Below the pieces are notes generated by a model, which did not search any database, was not told where the DNA came from, and saw only the letters and a program-made list of their open reading frames with translations. From assembly GCF_029626225.1 (NCBI RefSeq), contig NZ_JARUBP010000001.1:4898001-4962000 (forward strand): DNA of 64,000 nucleotides, written 5' to 3'. The DNA is from Asanoa sp. WMMD1127. GTDB taxonomy: Bacteria > Actinomycetota > Actinomycetes > Mycobacteriales > Micromonosporaceae. A program made the translations under genes and the position numbers. This document shows, piece after piece, positions 22,278-30,040 of the stretch. Position 1 is the stretch's first letter. Each line of letters opens with the position of its first letter.

Positions 22278-23277
22278 GCACCGCCGCCTCGATCCGGTCC
22301 CGCACGGCCCGGTCGTCGAGGTCGGGCGGGCCGCCGTCGAGGGCCGCCGCGATCGTCGTGCCGTCCTGGAACAGGTCGACCACGCGCGGGTCGACATAGG
22401 ACGATCGGGCCACCGCCGGTGTGTTGCCCAGATAGTCGGCGACCTCGCGGATCGCGGCCGGCACGGCCCGCTTCCGGGCGGCGCGCGACCGCCGGCCACG
22501 GGCGCCGGCCTCGTCGACGGCGAGCGCCACCGCGGCCAGCACCGTGCCGTTCCAGGTGCGGAAGTCCTTGGCGGTCACCTCGACGCCGCTGATCTCGCGC
22601 AGGTAGGCGTTGACGTCGGCGCTGCGCACGTCGACCCAGGCCCGGCCGTCGCGGTAGGCGAGCAGCTCCGGCTGGTCGCCCGGGCGGCCCAGCAGCGAGC
22701 GGACGACGGCACGCACGTCGTCGTCGCGCACGTCCAGGGTGCGCTGCAGTCCGCCCTTGGCCGGATAGCAGAACCGGACGACGCCCTTGGCCAGCGTCAC
22801 GTGCTCGCGGCGGACGGTGGCCAGGCCGAAGCTGGCGTCGTCGCCGTTGGCGTACTCCTCACCGCCGATCCGGAAGCAGCCCACGTCGAGCAGCCGCACC
22901 GCGGCGGCGAGCACCCGGTTGCGGGTGGGGCCCCGTTCGGTCAGGTGCTTGTCGACCGTCGATCGGATCTCGGGCAGGTGGCCGCCCACCTCGAGCACGT
23001 GGTCGAACTTGGCCGCGTCGCGCTTGGCCCGCCAGGCGTCGTGGTAGCGGTACTGCCGCCGGCCGGCCGCGTCCGTGCCGGTCGCCTGGATGTGGCCGCG
23101 CGGATCGGTGGAGATCCAGACGTCCTGCCACGCGGGCGGGATGACCAGGGCCCGGATCCGGTCGAGTTCACTCCGGTCGGTCAGGGGCCGACCGTCGGGG
23201 CGCAGATAGCGGAAACCCTTGCCCTGCCGCCGCCGGCCGTAGCCGGGCTTCGTCGTGTCACTGCGTCGTAACCGCAC
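22255..23277 (-). CDS. Type IB DNA topoisomerase (poxvirus-like)
   Basis: 340 residues. The N-terminal domain has GKGFRYLRPDGRPLTD and IPPAWQDVWIS, and the catalytic domain RIGGEEYANGDDASFGLATV with the first active Arg. The segment TAKDFRTWNGTVLAAVAL follows, and the tyrosine that attacks DNA lies in NTPAVARSSYVDPRV (about residue 305). It relaxes supercoils through a 3'-phosphotyrosine intermediate. Start GTG 23277. It follows the DUF6766-like gene by 21 bp on the same strand and is probably the last gene of a four-gene unit beginning with the lipoprotein at 24459. The 3' end overlaps the sigma-STAS gene by 23 bp. Confidence 0.9.
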   Translation of the reverse strand: MRLRRSDTTKPGYGRRRQGKGFRYLRPDGRPLTDRSELDRIRALVIPPAWQDVWISTDPRGHIQATGTDAAGRRQYRYHDAWRAKRDAAKFDHVLEVGGHLPEIRSTVDKHLTERGPTRNRVLAAAVRLLDVGCFRIGGEEYANGDDASFGLATVRREHVTLAKGVVRFCYPAKGGLQRTLDVRDDDVRAVVRSLLGRPGDQPELLAYRDGRAWVDVRSADVNAYLREISGVEVTAKDFRTWNGTVLAAVALAVDEAGARGRRSRAARKRAVPAAIREVADYLGNTPAVARSSYVDPRVVDLFQDGTTIAAALDGGPPDLDDRAVRDRIEAAVLSLLRTD

Positions 23278-23298
23278 GGGGCCCGGGTACCCCGGATC

Positions 23299-23973
23299 TC
23301 AGCCTTCCACCCCTGTGGTGTCGTGGGCGGAACCGACCGGTTTGGACTCCGGGGATCCGCGCTGCCGGAGGTAGATCGAGAGGATGACCATCGACGCGAC
23401 GGCCAGCAGCTCCGACTGCCAGTTCTGCAGCGTCCGGTTCCAGAAGTCGGGCTCGCCGAGGTAGCGACCCCAGGAGACCGTGTCCTCGAGCCGGCTCAGC
23501 TGCTCCTCGTTGTAGGCCGCGACGCCGGCGATCGACTGCGCCGTCCAGGAGGCGATGAAGATGGCGCCCATCACCAGGCCGAGCGAGTTGGAGAACAGCA
23601 GCCGCCGGAACCCGGGCTCGCGCGCCCACCGCGGCGACTCCGGCTGGGCGTGCTCGCCCATCTTCTGGTCCTTGTGCGTCTCGCGGCCGACCTTGTCGAG
23701 CTCCTTGGACTCCGGCGAGCCCCGCTGCACCAGCCAGACCGTCAGGAAGATGTAGAGGAAGAACTGGAGATATTCGGACTGCCAGTTCTCGGAGACGTCG
23801 GTGGCGAAGCTGGCGGAGCTCACGTAGCGGCCGAGCGAGATCGGCTCCAGCCCTTCCGCCACCTGCTCCTGGTTGAAGTTGGCATGGCCGGCGAACGCCT
23901 GTCCGACCAGGACGATCAGGAACAGGACGCCGAACACCAGGCCGAGCGAGTTCTCCCGCAGGAAGCGCTTCAC
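23299..23973 (-). CDS. DUF6766-like membrane protein with internal duplication
   Basis: 224 residues with four membrane helices arranged as two repeats. Each repeat starts with NSLGLV, then a helix ending at Q-(S/A)-(F/I)-AG. A soluble loop with NxEQ and LGRY/WGRYL follows, then a second helix preceded by NWQSE and ending QRGSPESK. The two halves (about 8-92 and 128-212) match closely, pointing to an ancient tandem duplication. I recognise the family as one of unknown function, common in actinobacteria. Start GTG 23973 overlaps the stop of a 27-residue membrane peptide gene. Confidence 0.75.
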   Translation of the reverse strand: MKRFLRENSLGLVFGVLFLIVLVGQAFAGHANFNQEQVAEGLEPISLGRYVSSASFATDVSENWQSEYLQFFLYIFLTVWLVQRGSPESKELDKVGRETHKDQKMGEHAQPESPRWAREPGFRRLLFSNSLGLVMGAIFIASWTAQSIAGVAAYNEEQLSRLEDTVSWGRYLGEPDFWNRTLQNWQSELLAVASMVILSIYLRQRGSPESKPVGSAHDTTGVEG

Positions 23974-24053
23974 CGGTGCAGCACCCCCAGCGTGATGACG
24001 TACGCGAGCCCCAGCGTCACGACCGTCAGCAGCGTCCAGAACAGCACCCGCAT
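23970..24053 (-). CDS. 27-residue single-helix membrane peptide
   Basis: ATG 24053 to TGA 23970 encodes MRVLFWTLLTVVTLGLAYVI plus seven more residues: a single hydrophobic helix with one N-terminal Arg. Its start is one base after the lipoprotein stop, and its stop overlaps the GTG of the DUF6766-like gene. This tight nesting suggests it is translated and may be a small subunit of the same membrane complex. It is too short for standard gene callers. Confidence 0.6.
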   Translation of the reverse strand: MRVLFWTLLTVVTLGLAYVITLGVLHR

Positions 24054-24054
24054 G

Positions 24055-24459
24055 TCAGCCTCCCTGCAGCGTGCAGTCGTACGGGCGGTCGCCGCGGGAC
24101 CGGCAGCCGGCGGCGACGACCTTCCACCCGCCGGGGAAGACGGCGAGGAAGAGCGTGTCGGTCTGGAGCCGCACCTGCGCCCACTGTCCGTAGACATTCG
24201 TGGTGGTGACGCCGCTCGGACCCGGCAGGTCCTCGTCGAGGATCGCCTGGTCGCACGGCTGGTCGGCCGACTTCTCGAGGTCGGCCAGCGTCTCCGGCGC
24301 GAGGGTGGCGCACGCTCCCGCGCCGTCACGGTCGTCGACGGCGTCGAGCAGCCGGATCGCCACGGCCGCGGCCGCGTCCTCGCGACCGCCGGGACCGCCG
24401 CAGCCGGCCGCCAGGAGGGCCACCGCCACCGCGGCGGCGACGAGTCCCATCGGTCTCAT
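24055..24459 (-). CDS. Lipoprotein, NTF2-like exterior domain possible
   Basis: 134 residues from ATG 24459. It has a lipoprotein signal peptide with lipobox LLAAGC (Cys about residue 20). The mature part is about 110 residues with four cysteines and a pattern of helix, then strands (ATLAPETLADLEK, WAQVRLQTDTLFLAVFPGGW, KVVAAGC), resembling small exported domains of unknown role. A longer start at 24489 would put the lipobox unusually late. It is the first gene of the unit lipoprotein - 27-residue peptide - DUF6766-like protein - topoisomerase IB. Confidence 0.7.
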   Translation of the reverse strand: MRPMGLVAAAVAVALLAAGCGGPGGREDAAAAVAIRLLDAVDDRDGAGACATLAPETLADLEKSADQPCDQAILDEDLPGPSGVTTTNVYGQWAQVRLQTDTLFLAVFPGGWKVVAAGCRSRGDRPYDCTLQGG

Positions 24460-24518
24460 GAACCACAGTCTTCCCAAACGCGCCTTCACTTATGCGACGC
24501 CACGCAGGAGGTCACGGG

Positions 24519-24542
24519 GTTGACGCGGCCCCGTCCGGGTAC
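24519..24542 (+). promoter_or_regulatory. SigB/SigF-type promoter of the CBS-domain gene
   Basis: GTTG (24519-24522), 14-bp spacer, GGGTAC (24537-24542). This agrees with GNNT/GTTT-N14-16-GGGTAY of actinobacterial SigB/SigF sigma factors. A start near 24550 would leave a 35-base leader with the GAGAGGAG ribosome site before ATG 24584. Confidence 0.6.
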
Positions 24543-24583
24543 CTCCATGGCGGAACGATCCCGACAGAGAGGAGCAGACCTCC

Positions 24584-25000
24584 ATGGCCACCGCGAGGGA
24601 AATCATGACTCCCGACGCCACCTGCGTCGGCGAGGACGAGAGCGTGGCGACGGCGGCCCAGAAGATGGCCGACCTGAACGTCGGCTCGCTGCCGATCTGC
24701 GGCAACGACAACCGGCTCAAGGGCATGCTCACCGACCGCGACATCGTGGTGAAGGTGCTCGCCAAGGGACGGGACCCGCAACAGGTCAAGGCCGGCGAGC
24801 TCGGCCAGGGCAAGCCCGTGACGATCGGCGCGGACGACGACGCCGAGGAGATCCTCAAGACGATGGGCAGCCACCAGGTGCGCCGGCTTCCGGTGATCGA
24901 CGGGCAATCGCTCGTCGGCATGGTCGCGGTCGCCGACGTGGCCCGGGCCCTGCCGGACAAGCCGGTCGGCGCCCTGCTCGACGCGATCAGCGAGAAGTAG
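24584..25000 (+). CDS. Two-CBS-domain protein
   Basis: 138 residues made almost entirely of a Bateman module. CBS1 (about 1-60) starts at AREIMTPDATCVGEDESVAT and ends GMLTDRDIVVKVLA. CBS2 (about 72-130) has VTIGADDDAEEILKTMGSHQ and RRLPVIDGQSLVGMVAVAD. Stand-alone proteins of this type bind adenine nucleotides and are usually stress-induced in actinobacteria. A SigB-type promoter motif and a good ribosome site (GAGAGGAG) precede it. ChaB-like gene follows after 7 bp in the same transcript. Confidence 0.9.
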   Translation: MATAREIMTPDATCVGEDESVATAAQKMADLNVGSLPICGNDNRLKGMLTDRDIVVKVLAKGRDPQQVKAGELGQGKPVTIGADDDAEEILKTMGSHQVRRLPVIDGQSLVGMVAVADVARALPDKPVGALLDAISEK

Positions 25001-25007
25001 CGCCGAC

Positions 25008-25412
25008 ATGCCGGCCCGCGAAGACCTGCCAGGCACCATTCGGCGCTCGCCGAAGAAGGCGCAGGACACCTACGCCAAGACGCTGGACTCGGCCATCGAG
25101 CAGTACGGCGAGGGCGAGCGTGCCCGGCGCACCGCGATGTCGTCGCTGAAGCACTCGTTCGAGAAGGTCGGCGACCACTGGGAGCCCAAGGGCCGCAAGG
25201 GACCGAGCGATGCCCAGGCCGCCCGCAGCAACCGGGCGCGCCCGGCGGAGACGGCGTCCGGCGTCGACGCCAACGCGTCGAAGACGCACCTGCTCGACAT
25301 CGCGAAGCGGCTCGAGATCAGCGGTCGTTCCCGGATGACCAAGGCGGAGCTGGTCGACGCCATCCAGAAGGCCAACGCACGCGCCGACCGCAAGGCCCGC
25401 GCGCGTTCCTGA
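25008..25412 (+). CDS. ChaB family protein with C-terminal SAP/Rho-N-like helix pair
   Basis: 134 residues. The N-terminal 60 match the ChaB fold (EDLPGTIRRSPKKAQDTYAK, then GEGERARRTAMSSLKHSFEK). After a polar linker the last 45 residues (KTHLLDIAKRLEISGRSRMT, KAELVDAIQKAN) form a Rho-N/SAP-type helix pair that may bind nucleic acid. Downstream of the CBS gene by 7 bp, so under the same SigB-like promoter. Its role is unknown; the name comes from a weak link to cation transport in E. coli. Confidence 0.8.
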   Translation: MPAREDLPGTIRRSPKKAQDTYAKTLDSAIEQYGEGERARRTAMSSLKHSFEKVGDHWEPKGRKGPSDAQAARSNRARPAETASGVDANASKTHLLDIAKRLEISGRSRMTKAELVDAIQKANARADRKARARS

Positions 25413-25420
25413 CCGACCCC

Positions 25421-25460
25421 CACGACCGTGCCCCGGCTCCCCGGCCGGGGCACCGTCGTG
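25421..25460. terminator. Bidirectional terminator between ChaB-like gene and ABC permease
   Basis: CACGAC-c-GTGCCCCGG (25421-25436) pairs with CCGGGGCAC-c-GTCGTG (25445-25460), 15 pairs with one mismatch and an 8-base loop. It lies exactly between the stops of the two convergent genes. Confidence 0.8.
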
Positions 25461-25461
25461 T

Positions 25462-26382
25462 TCAGCCCTTCCGGCCGGTGGTGGCGATGCCCTGGATGAA
25501 GTGGCGCTGGGCGAGGAAGAACACGATGATCATCGGTACGGTGGCGATGACGCTGCCGGCCAGCACGACGTGCCAGTCCTGCTCGCCGCCGTAGCCGAAG
25601 CGGTCGAGCACCACCTTGAGCCCGCGCGGCAGCGTGAACAGACTCTCGTCGCGCAGGTAGATCAGCGGTTTCATCAGGTCGGTCCAGCTCGCCTTGAACT
25701 CGAAGACCAGCACGACCAGCAGGGCCGGGCGGATCAGCGGGAACGCCACCCGCCAGAACAGCCCGGGATAGCTCGCGCCGTCGACCCGGGCCGCCTCGAA
25801 CAGCTCGCGCGGCAGCGAGAGCAGGAACTGGCGGAGCAGGAAGATGTAGAACGCCGAGCCGAACAGGTTGCCCGCCCAGAGCGGCACCTGGGTGTCGGTG
25901 AGCCGCAGCTCCGACCAGATCAGGTAGGTCGGGATCATGGTGACCGCGAACGGCAGCATCATCGTCGCCAGCACCAGGCCGAAGAGCAGGTCCCGACCGG
26001 GGAACCGGAAGTACGCGAAGCCGAACGCCACCCAGGCGCTGGACAGCGTGACCGACACCGCCGCGGCCACCCCGACCACCGCGCTGTTGAACAGCCACAG
26101 CGGCAACGGGACCGCCTCGAACGCCTCGCGGTAGTTGTCGGGGTGGAACGGCAGCGGCAGCAGGCCGGTGGAGAACACGTAGCCGGGCGCCCGCAGCGAC
26201 GCGCTGACCAGCCAGACGAACGGCAGCAGGAAGACCACGGCCGCGGCGACCAGCAGCGCGATGAAGACGAACCGCCACGGCCCGCGGCGCTCGGGCTCCG
26301 CCGGCGGCCGGGCCGGAGCGGCCCGGTCGTCGAGCGGAGTGGGCAGCGGAGCGACCTCGGTCGAGGGCGGCAAGGTGGTCAC
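25462..26382 (-). CDS. Carbohydrate ABC transporter permease (MalG type)
   Basis: 306 residues with six membrane helices. The conserved EAA loop is seen as ELFEAARVDGASYPGLFWRV with the following PLIRPALLVV. The long periplasmic segment NYREAFEAVPLPLWLFNS after the first helix is characteristic of MalG-type sugar permeases. Start GTG 26382 overlaps the stop of the MalF-type gene (GTGA). It is the last gene of the importer unit; no ATPase gene follows, so the system probably borrows a shared MsiK-type ATPase, as is common in actinomycetes. Confidence 0.9.
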   Translation of the reverse strand: MTTLPPSTEVAPLPTPLDDRAAPARPPAEPERRGPWRFVFIALLVAAAVVFLLPFVWLVSASLRAPGYVFSTGLLPLPFHPDNYREAFEAVPLPLWLFNSAVVGVAAAVSVTLSSAWVAFGFAYFRFPGRDLLFGLVLATMMLPFAVTMIPTYLIWSELRLTDTQVPLWAGNLFGSAFYIFLLRQFLLSLPRELFEAARVDGASYPGLFWRVAFPLIRPALLVVLVFEFKASWTDLMKPLIYLRDESLFTLPRGLKVVLDRFGYGGEQDWHVVLAGSVIATVPMIIVFFLAQRHFIQGIATTGRKG

Positions 26383-27305
26383 GACTCCTCGCTTTCGTAG
26401 TAGACCCACCGCTTCGACAGGCGCACCTGCACGAGGGTGATGACGAGGATGACCAGGAACAGCAGCCAGGCCAGGGCGGACGCGAATCCCATGTGGAGGA
26501 ACTGGAACGCCTGCTGGAACAGGTAGATGACGTAGAACGTCGCGGCGTCGGCGTCGAAGCGCTGCTGGGTGGTCTGGTTGCCGAAGTACATCGTGTAGAC
26601 CTCGGTGAACATCTGCAGCGCGGCGATCGTGTTGACCACGAGCGTGAAGAACAGCGCACCGGAGATCATCGGCAGGGTGACCGACCGGAACCGCTGCCAC
26701 GGGCCGGCGCCGTCCACAGTGGCCGCCTCGTGCAGCTCGCGCGGCACGTTCTGCAACGCCGCGAGATAGATGATGACCGTGGAGCCGAGGCTCCACAGGC
26801 TCATCAGCACGATGCCGGGCATCACCCAGGCCGGGTCGGTCGTCCAGCTCGGCCCGTCGATGCCGAACCAGCCGAGGAAGCCGTTGACCAGCCCGTCCTG
26901 GGTGTTGAGCAGCAACAGGAACAGGATGCCTACCGCCACGGCCGGCGTCATCACCGGCAGGTAGAACACGGTGCGGAAGAAGCCCGACAGCCGGCCGACC
27001 CGATTCAGCAGGAGCGCCAGGCCCAGTGAGAGGGCCATCGCCAGCGGCACGTGCAGCACCGTGTAGTAGACGGTGTTGCGCAGGCTCCGGGCGACCATCG
27101 GGTCGGCCAGCATCTGCCGGTAGTTGTCGAGCCCGACGAACTCCGGCGGGTTGACGATGTCGTAGTCGGTGAAGCTCAGCCACAGGCTCGCTATCATCGG
27201 CCCGGCGTAGAACACCAGGAAGCCGACGATCCACGGCGCCAGGAACAGCAGCGCCCACCGCGCCTCCCGCCGGGCGAGGACCGACCGGCGGCGCCGTGCC
27301 GCCAT
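26379..27305 (-). CDS. Carbohydrate ABC transporter permease (MalF type)
   Basis: 308 residues with six to seven membrane helices. It starts AARRRRSVLARREARWALLF followed by an APWIVGFLVFYAGPMIASLW helix and the SFTDYDIVNPPEFVGLDNYR periplasmic segment. The EAA loop is ELHEAATVDGAGPWQRFRSV. It forms the membrane channel together with the MalG-type partner. Start ATG 27305 shares a base with the stop of the binding-protein gene, consistent with tight coupling. Confidence 0.9.
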   Translation of the reverse strand: MAARRRRSVLARREARWALLFLAPWIVGFLVFYAGPMIASLWLSFTDYDIVNPPEFVGLDNYRQMLADPMVARSLRNTVYYTVLHVPLAMALSLGLALLLNRVGRLSGFFRTVFYLPVMTPAVAVGILFLLLLNTQDGLVNGFLGWFGIDGPSWTTDPAWVMPGIVLMSLWSLGSTVIIYLAALQNVPRELHEAATVDGAGPWQRFRSVTLPMISGALFFTLVVNTIAALQMFTEVYTMYFGNQTTQQRFDADAATFYVIYLFQQAFQFLHMGFASALAWLLFLVILVITLVQVRLSKRWVYYESEES

Positions 27306-28654
27306 CAGCCCGCGGCGCGGCTCAGCGCGGCCGAGGCCTCCTGCTGGCCGCGGGCGAGCTCCGCGCTGCCGTCGCCACCGCCGGACAGGGCCCGGTTGGC
27401 GGCGTCGTACCAGGCCTTGTCGAACTCGGCGCCGGCGGGCGACGCCGGCAGCGAGAAGCCCTTGTCCTGCACCGAGAGGATGGTCTGCACGGCGTCGTCG
27501 AAGCGCTGGTTGCCGCTCGGCTTGTAGAGCTCGGCGAAGATCCGCTTGTCGGCCTCGATGTTGCCGGTGTAGAGCCCGGTGAACGGCGTCTTCTCCGCCG
27601 CCCGCTTGTCGGCGCGCACCTTCGCGGCCGCGTACCACGTGTCGGTCGCGGTCATGGTCTTGGCGAACGTGCATGCGGCGTCGGGGTTCTTGGCGCCCTT
27701 GGGCACGACCCAGGCGGAGCCGGACGCGAAGGTGATCGGGTTGCCGGACCGGTCGACGAACGGCCGCACCGCGAGCTCGGCCTTGGGCGTCTCGCGGCCG
27801 GCGACGTTGAGGTACCAGTCCTCCATCGGCCACACCGCGATCTGGTTCTTGGCCAGTGGGCTCTGCGCGCCGAAGAAGTCGAACGTGTCGCGGAACGCCT
27901 TGAACTTGCCCCAGCCGCCCTGGTCGCGGATCAGCGACAGGCCCGTGGCGAGCGCCTCGGCCACCTTCGGGTCGTCGAGCTTGGCGGTCTTGCCGTCGGG
28001 GGAGAGCAGGTCGGCGCCGTTGGCCTTGGCCCACATCGGCAGGAACTCGGGGATCTTGGGGTCGATGCCGATCCGGGTGAGCTTGCCGCCCTCGACCTTG
28101 GTCAGCTTCGCGTTGATCCCGGCCAGGCCGGCCCAGTCGGCGAGGTTGACGTCGTCCGGCGTCAGGCCGGCCTCCCGCAGCAGCGCCTCGTTCATGTAGA
28201 CGACGCGGACGCTGTAGAACTCCGGGATGCCGTACACCTTGCCGTCGAGGGTGACCTCGTCCTTGGCCGCCGGGCGGTACTGCGCCATGTCGATGCCCTG
28301 CTTGGCGATGCAGTCGTCGAGCGGCAGGACCGAACCCTGCTTGGCGTAGGTGCCGATCAGCTTGCGGTTCATGTAGACGAGGTCCGGCGGGTTGCCCGAC
28401 GCGACCGCCGACAGGAACTGCTGCTCGTCGAAGGCGCCCTCCGTGATCGTCACCGGGATGTCCGGGTGGGCCTTCTTGAAGGTCTCGACCCGGGTCGTGG
28501 CGATCTCGTCGGGCAGGCTGAAGCCGAGCGTGGTGATGGCGCCCTTGCCGGCCGCCCCGCCGCCGCTGTCGTCGTCACCGCCGCCGACGCCGCCACAACC
28601 TCCGACCGCCAGTGTGACCGCCGCGAGCACCGCTATGCCGCGCATCCTTGCCAT
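27305..28654 (-). CDS. ABC transporter sugar-binding lipoprotein
   Basis: 449 residues. The signal peptide ends in lipobox LAVGGC (Cys about residue 20), followed by a Gly/Asp linker and a family 1 extracellular solute-binding fold (FKKAHPDIPVTITEG, GNPPDLVYMNRKLIGTYAKQ, VYGIPEFYSVRVVYMNEALL, WPMEDWYLNVAG). It would capture a sugar or oligosaccharide outside the cell and deliver it to the permeases encoded downstream. GGGAGG lies 7 bp before ATG 28654. A LacI-type palindrome about 75-95 bp upstream suggests repression without inducer; no LacI gene is in the window. Confidence 0.9.
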   Translation of the reverse strand: MARMRGIAVLAAVTLAVGGCGGVGGGDDDSGGGAAGKGAITTLGFSLPDEIATTRVETFKKAHPDIPVTITEGAFDEQQFLSAVASGNPPDLVYMNRKLIGTYAKQGSVLPLDDCIAKQGIDMAQYRPAAKDEVTLDGKVYGIPEFYSVRVVYMNEALLREAGLTPDDVNLADWAGLAGINAKLTKVEGGKLTRIGIDPKIPEFLPMWAKANGADLLSPDGKTAKLDDPKVAEALATGLSLIRDQGGWGKFKAFRDTFDFFGAQSPLAKNQIAVWPMEDWYLNVAGRETPKAELAVRPFVDRSGNPITFASGSAWVVPKGAKNPDAACTFAKTMTATDTWYAAAKVRADKRAAEKTPFTGLYTGNIEADKRIFAELYKPSGNQRFDDAVQTILSVQDKGFSLPASPAGAEFDKAWYDAANRALSGGGDGSAELARGQQEASAALSRAAG

Positions 28655-28729
28655 CTCTCGCCTCCCCAAGCGACCAGGGCGGCCGCATTGCCGCCCGGAG
28701 CGGGCGATGGGTTCCCTATGACAAGAGTT

Positions 28730-28749
28730 TGAAACGCAGCGTTGTTTCA
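28730..28749. promoter_or_regulatory. LacI-type operator candidate upstream of the sugar importer
   Basis: TGAAAC (28730-28735) and GTTTCA (28744-28749) are perfect inverted arms, and inside is AACGC-A-GCGTT (28733-28743). Palindromes with a central CG-rich core and AAAC/GTTT flanks are typical of LacI/GalR regulators of sugar importers. It lies 75 bp upstream of the binding-protein ATG and overlaps the P450 stop codon. Confidence 0.5.
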
Positions 28750-29964
28750 CGATGTGACGAGCATGCCGTCCCGCGGTCGGGTCGGGATGCGGCTCAACGG
28801 AATGGCCAGGTCCTGCGGCGGCACGGCGTAGTCGAGCCGGGCCACCCGCATCGCGAGGTCGCTCAGCAACGCGACCGTGTTGGGCTCGCCCGGGCAGCGG
28901 TGACCCGTCGCCGGGTTGCCGCCGCCCTGCGGCACGAACGTGAAGGCCTCGAGCGCGGCCTCCGCGTCGGGCCCGAGGAACCGGTCGGGGGAGAAGAGAT
29001 AGGGGTCCTTCCACAGTGCGGGGTCGTGGCTCTGGCCGTAGAGGTCGAGCAGGACCAGCGCGTCCTCCGGGATCGCGTGCCCGGCGAACTCGGCGCCGCC
29101 CGGGGCCGCCCGGCCGCCGACGAACGGCGCGAACGGATAGAAGCGGCGGACCTCGTGCGCGAACGCCCGGGCGTACGCCGGGTCGCCGTCGCGCAGGGCC
29201 GCCCGGTGCGCGGGCCAGTGGTGCAGGGCGTGTCCCGTGAACGCCACGAACCAGCTGACCGCGACCGTCGGCCGCACGATGTTGAGCAGCTCGACGGCGG
29301 CGGTCCGTGGGCTCAGCAGGTGGCCGTCGTCGTCGCGATGGTGGGTGACGACGTCGACCGCGGTGTCGCCGCCCGCGCCGCCCTGCCGGCGGAGGCCGGT
29401 GACCAGCTCGGCGAGCCGGTCCTCCTGGCGCCGGCGGGCGATCCGGGCCCGCCAGTGCCGTGGCCCGGCGGTCGCGAACCCGTCGACCATGGCCACGCAG
29501 TCGTGCGCGAGCTCGTAGTCGCGGGGCAGGCCCACCCAGCGGGCCACCCCGTCGGCCAGCACGCGGGCGGACTCGTCGAACAGCGACACCGGCCGGCCGG
29601 CCCAGGTCGGCACGGCCGCGTCCCAGGCGGCACCGGTGTGGGCGACCAGGTCGGCGATCCGGTCGTCGGTGAACAGGGCGAGGAACATCGCCTTGCGGTG
29701 CCGGTGGGACAGGCTGTCGAGCGTGTGCACGGCGCCGTGGCCGAAGAGCGTGGACTGCACGAAGCCCGGGACGGCGCCGGACCGCCGGACGTGCCGCTCG
29801 TCGTAGAACCAGCGGGCCGCGGCCGGGCCGGCGATTCCGAAGGCGGGCTGACCCATCAGCCGGGTCACCACCACCCCGTCGGGGGATCGGCGGCGCTCGT
29901 CGGGTAGCCAGGCGTAACCCTTGAGCAGCAGTGCGGCGGAGCTGTCCCGAATCGACACCGTCAT
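28747..29964 (-). CDS. Cytochrome P450 of the CYP152 peroxygenase type
   Basis: 405 residues. The haem-binding loop is FVPQGGGNPATGHRCPGEP with the ligand Cys at about 357. The I-helix segment reads IVRPTVAVSWFVAFTGHALH, where R-P replaces the acid-alcohol pair of ordinary P450s. This RP arrangement and the GGG-TGHRCPGE loop define CYP152 fatty-acid peroxygenases (SP-alpha, BS-beta, OleT), which use H2O2 to hydroxylate or decarboxylate fatty acids and need no redox partner. None is encoded nearby. Start ATG 29964; a longer start would add unrelated sequence. It is divergent from the molybdoenzyme gene. Confidence 0.85.
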   Translation of the reverse strand: MTVSIRDSSAALLLKGYAWLPDERRRSPDGVVVTRLMGQPAFGIAGPAAARWFYDERHVRRSGAVPGFVQSTLFGHGAVHTLDSLSHRHRKAMFLALFTDDRIADLVAHTGAAWDAAVPTWAGRPVSLFDESARVLADGVARWVGLPRDYELAHDCVAMVDGFATAGPRHWRARIARRRQEDRLAELVTGLRRQGGAGGDTAVDVVTHHRDDDGHLLSPRTAAVELLNIVRPTVAVSWFVAFTGHALHHWPAHRAALRDGDPAYARAFAHEVRRFYPFAPFVGGRAAPGGAEFAGHAIPEDALVLLDLYGQSHDPALWKDPYLFSPDRFLGPDAEAALEAFTFVPQGGGNPATGHRCPGEPNTVALLSDLAMRVARLDYAVPPQDLAIPLSRIPTRPRDGMLVTS

Positions 29965-30005
29965 GCCGACAACGCTTCCCGGTCGCCCGGTGCGCAAACC
30001 CCGAT

Positions 30006-30031
30006 GTTGACGTTGGCCCCGGGCGGGGTAC
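30006..30031 (+). promoter_or_regulatory. Possible SigB/SigF-type promoter of the molybdoenzyme operon
   Basis: GTTG (30006-30009), 16-bp spacer, GGGTAC (30026-30031). The -10 motif ends 9 bp before ATG 30041 and there is no ribosome site, so a near-leaderless transcript is predicted. Confidence 0.4.
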
Positions 30032-30040
30032 CCGAACCGG

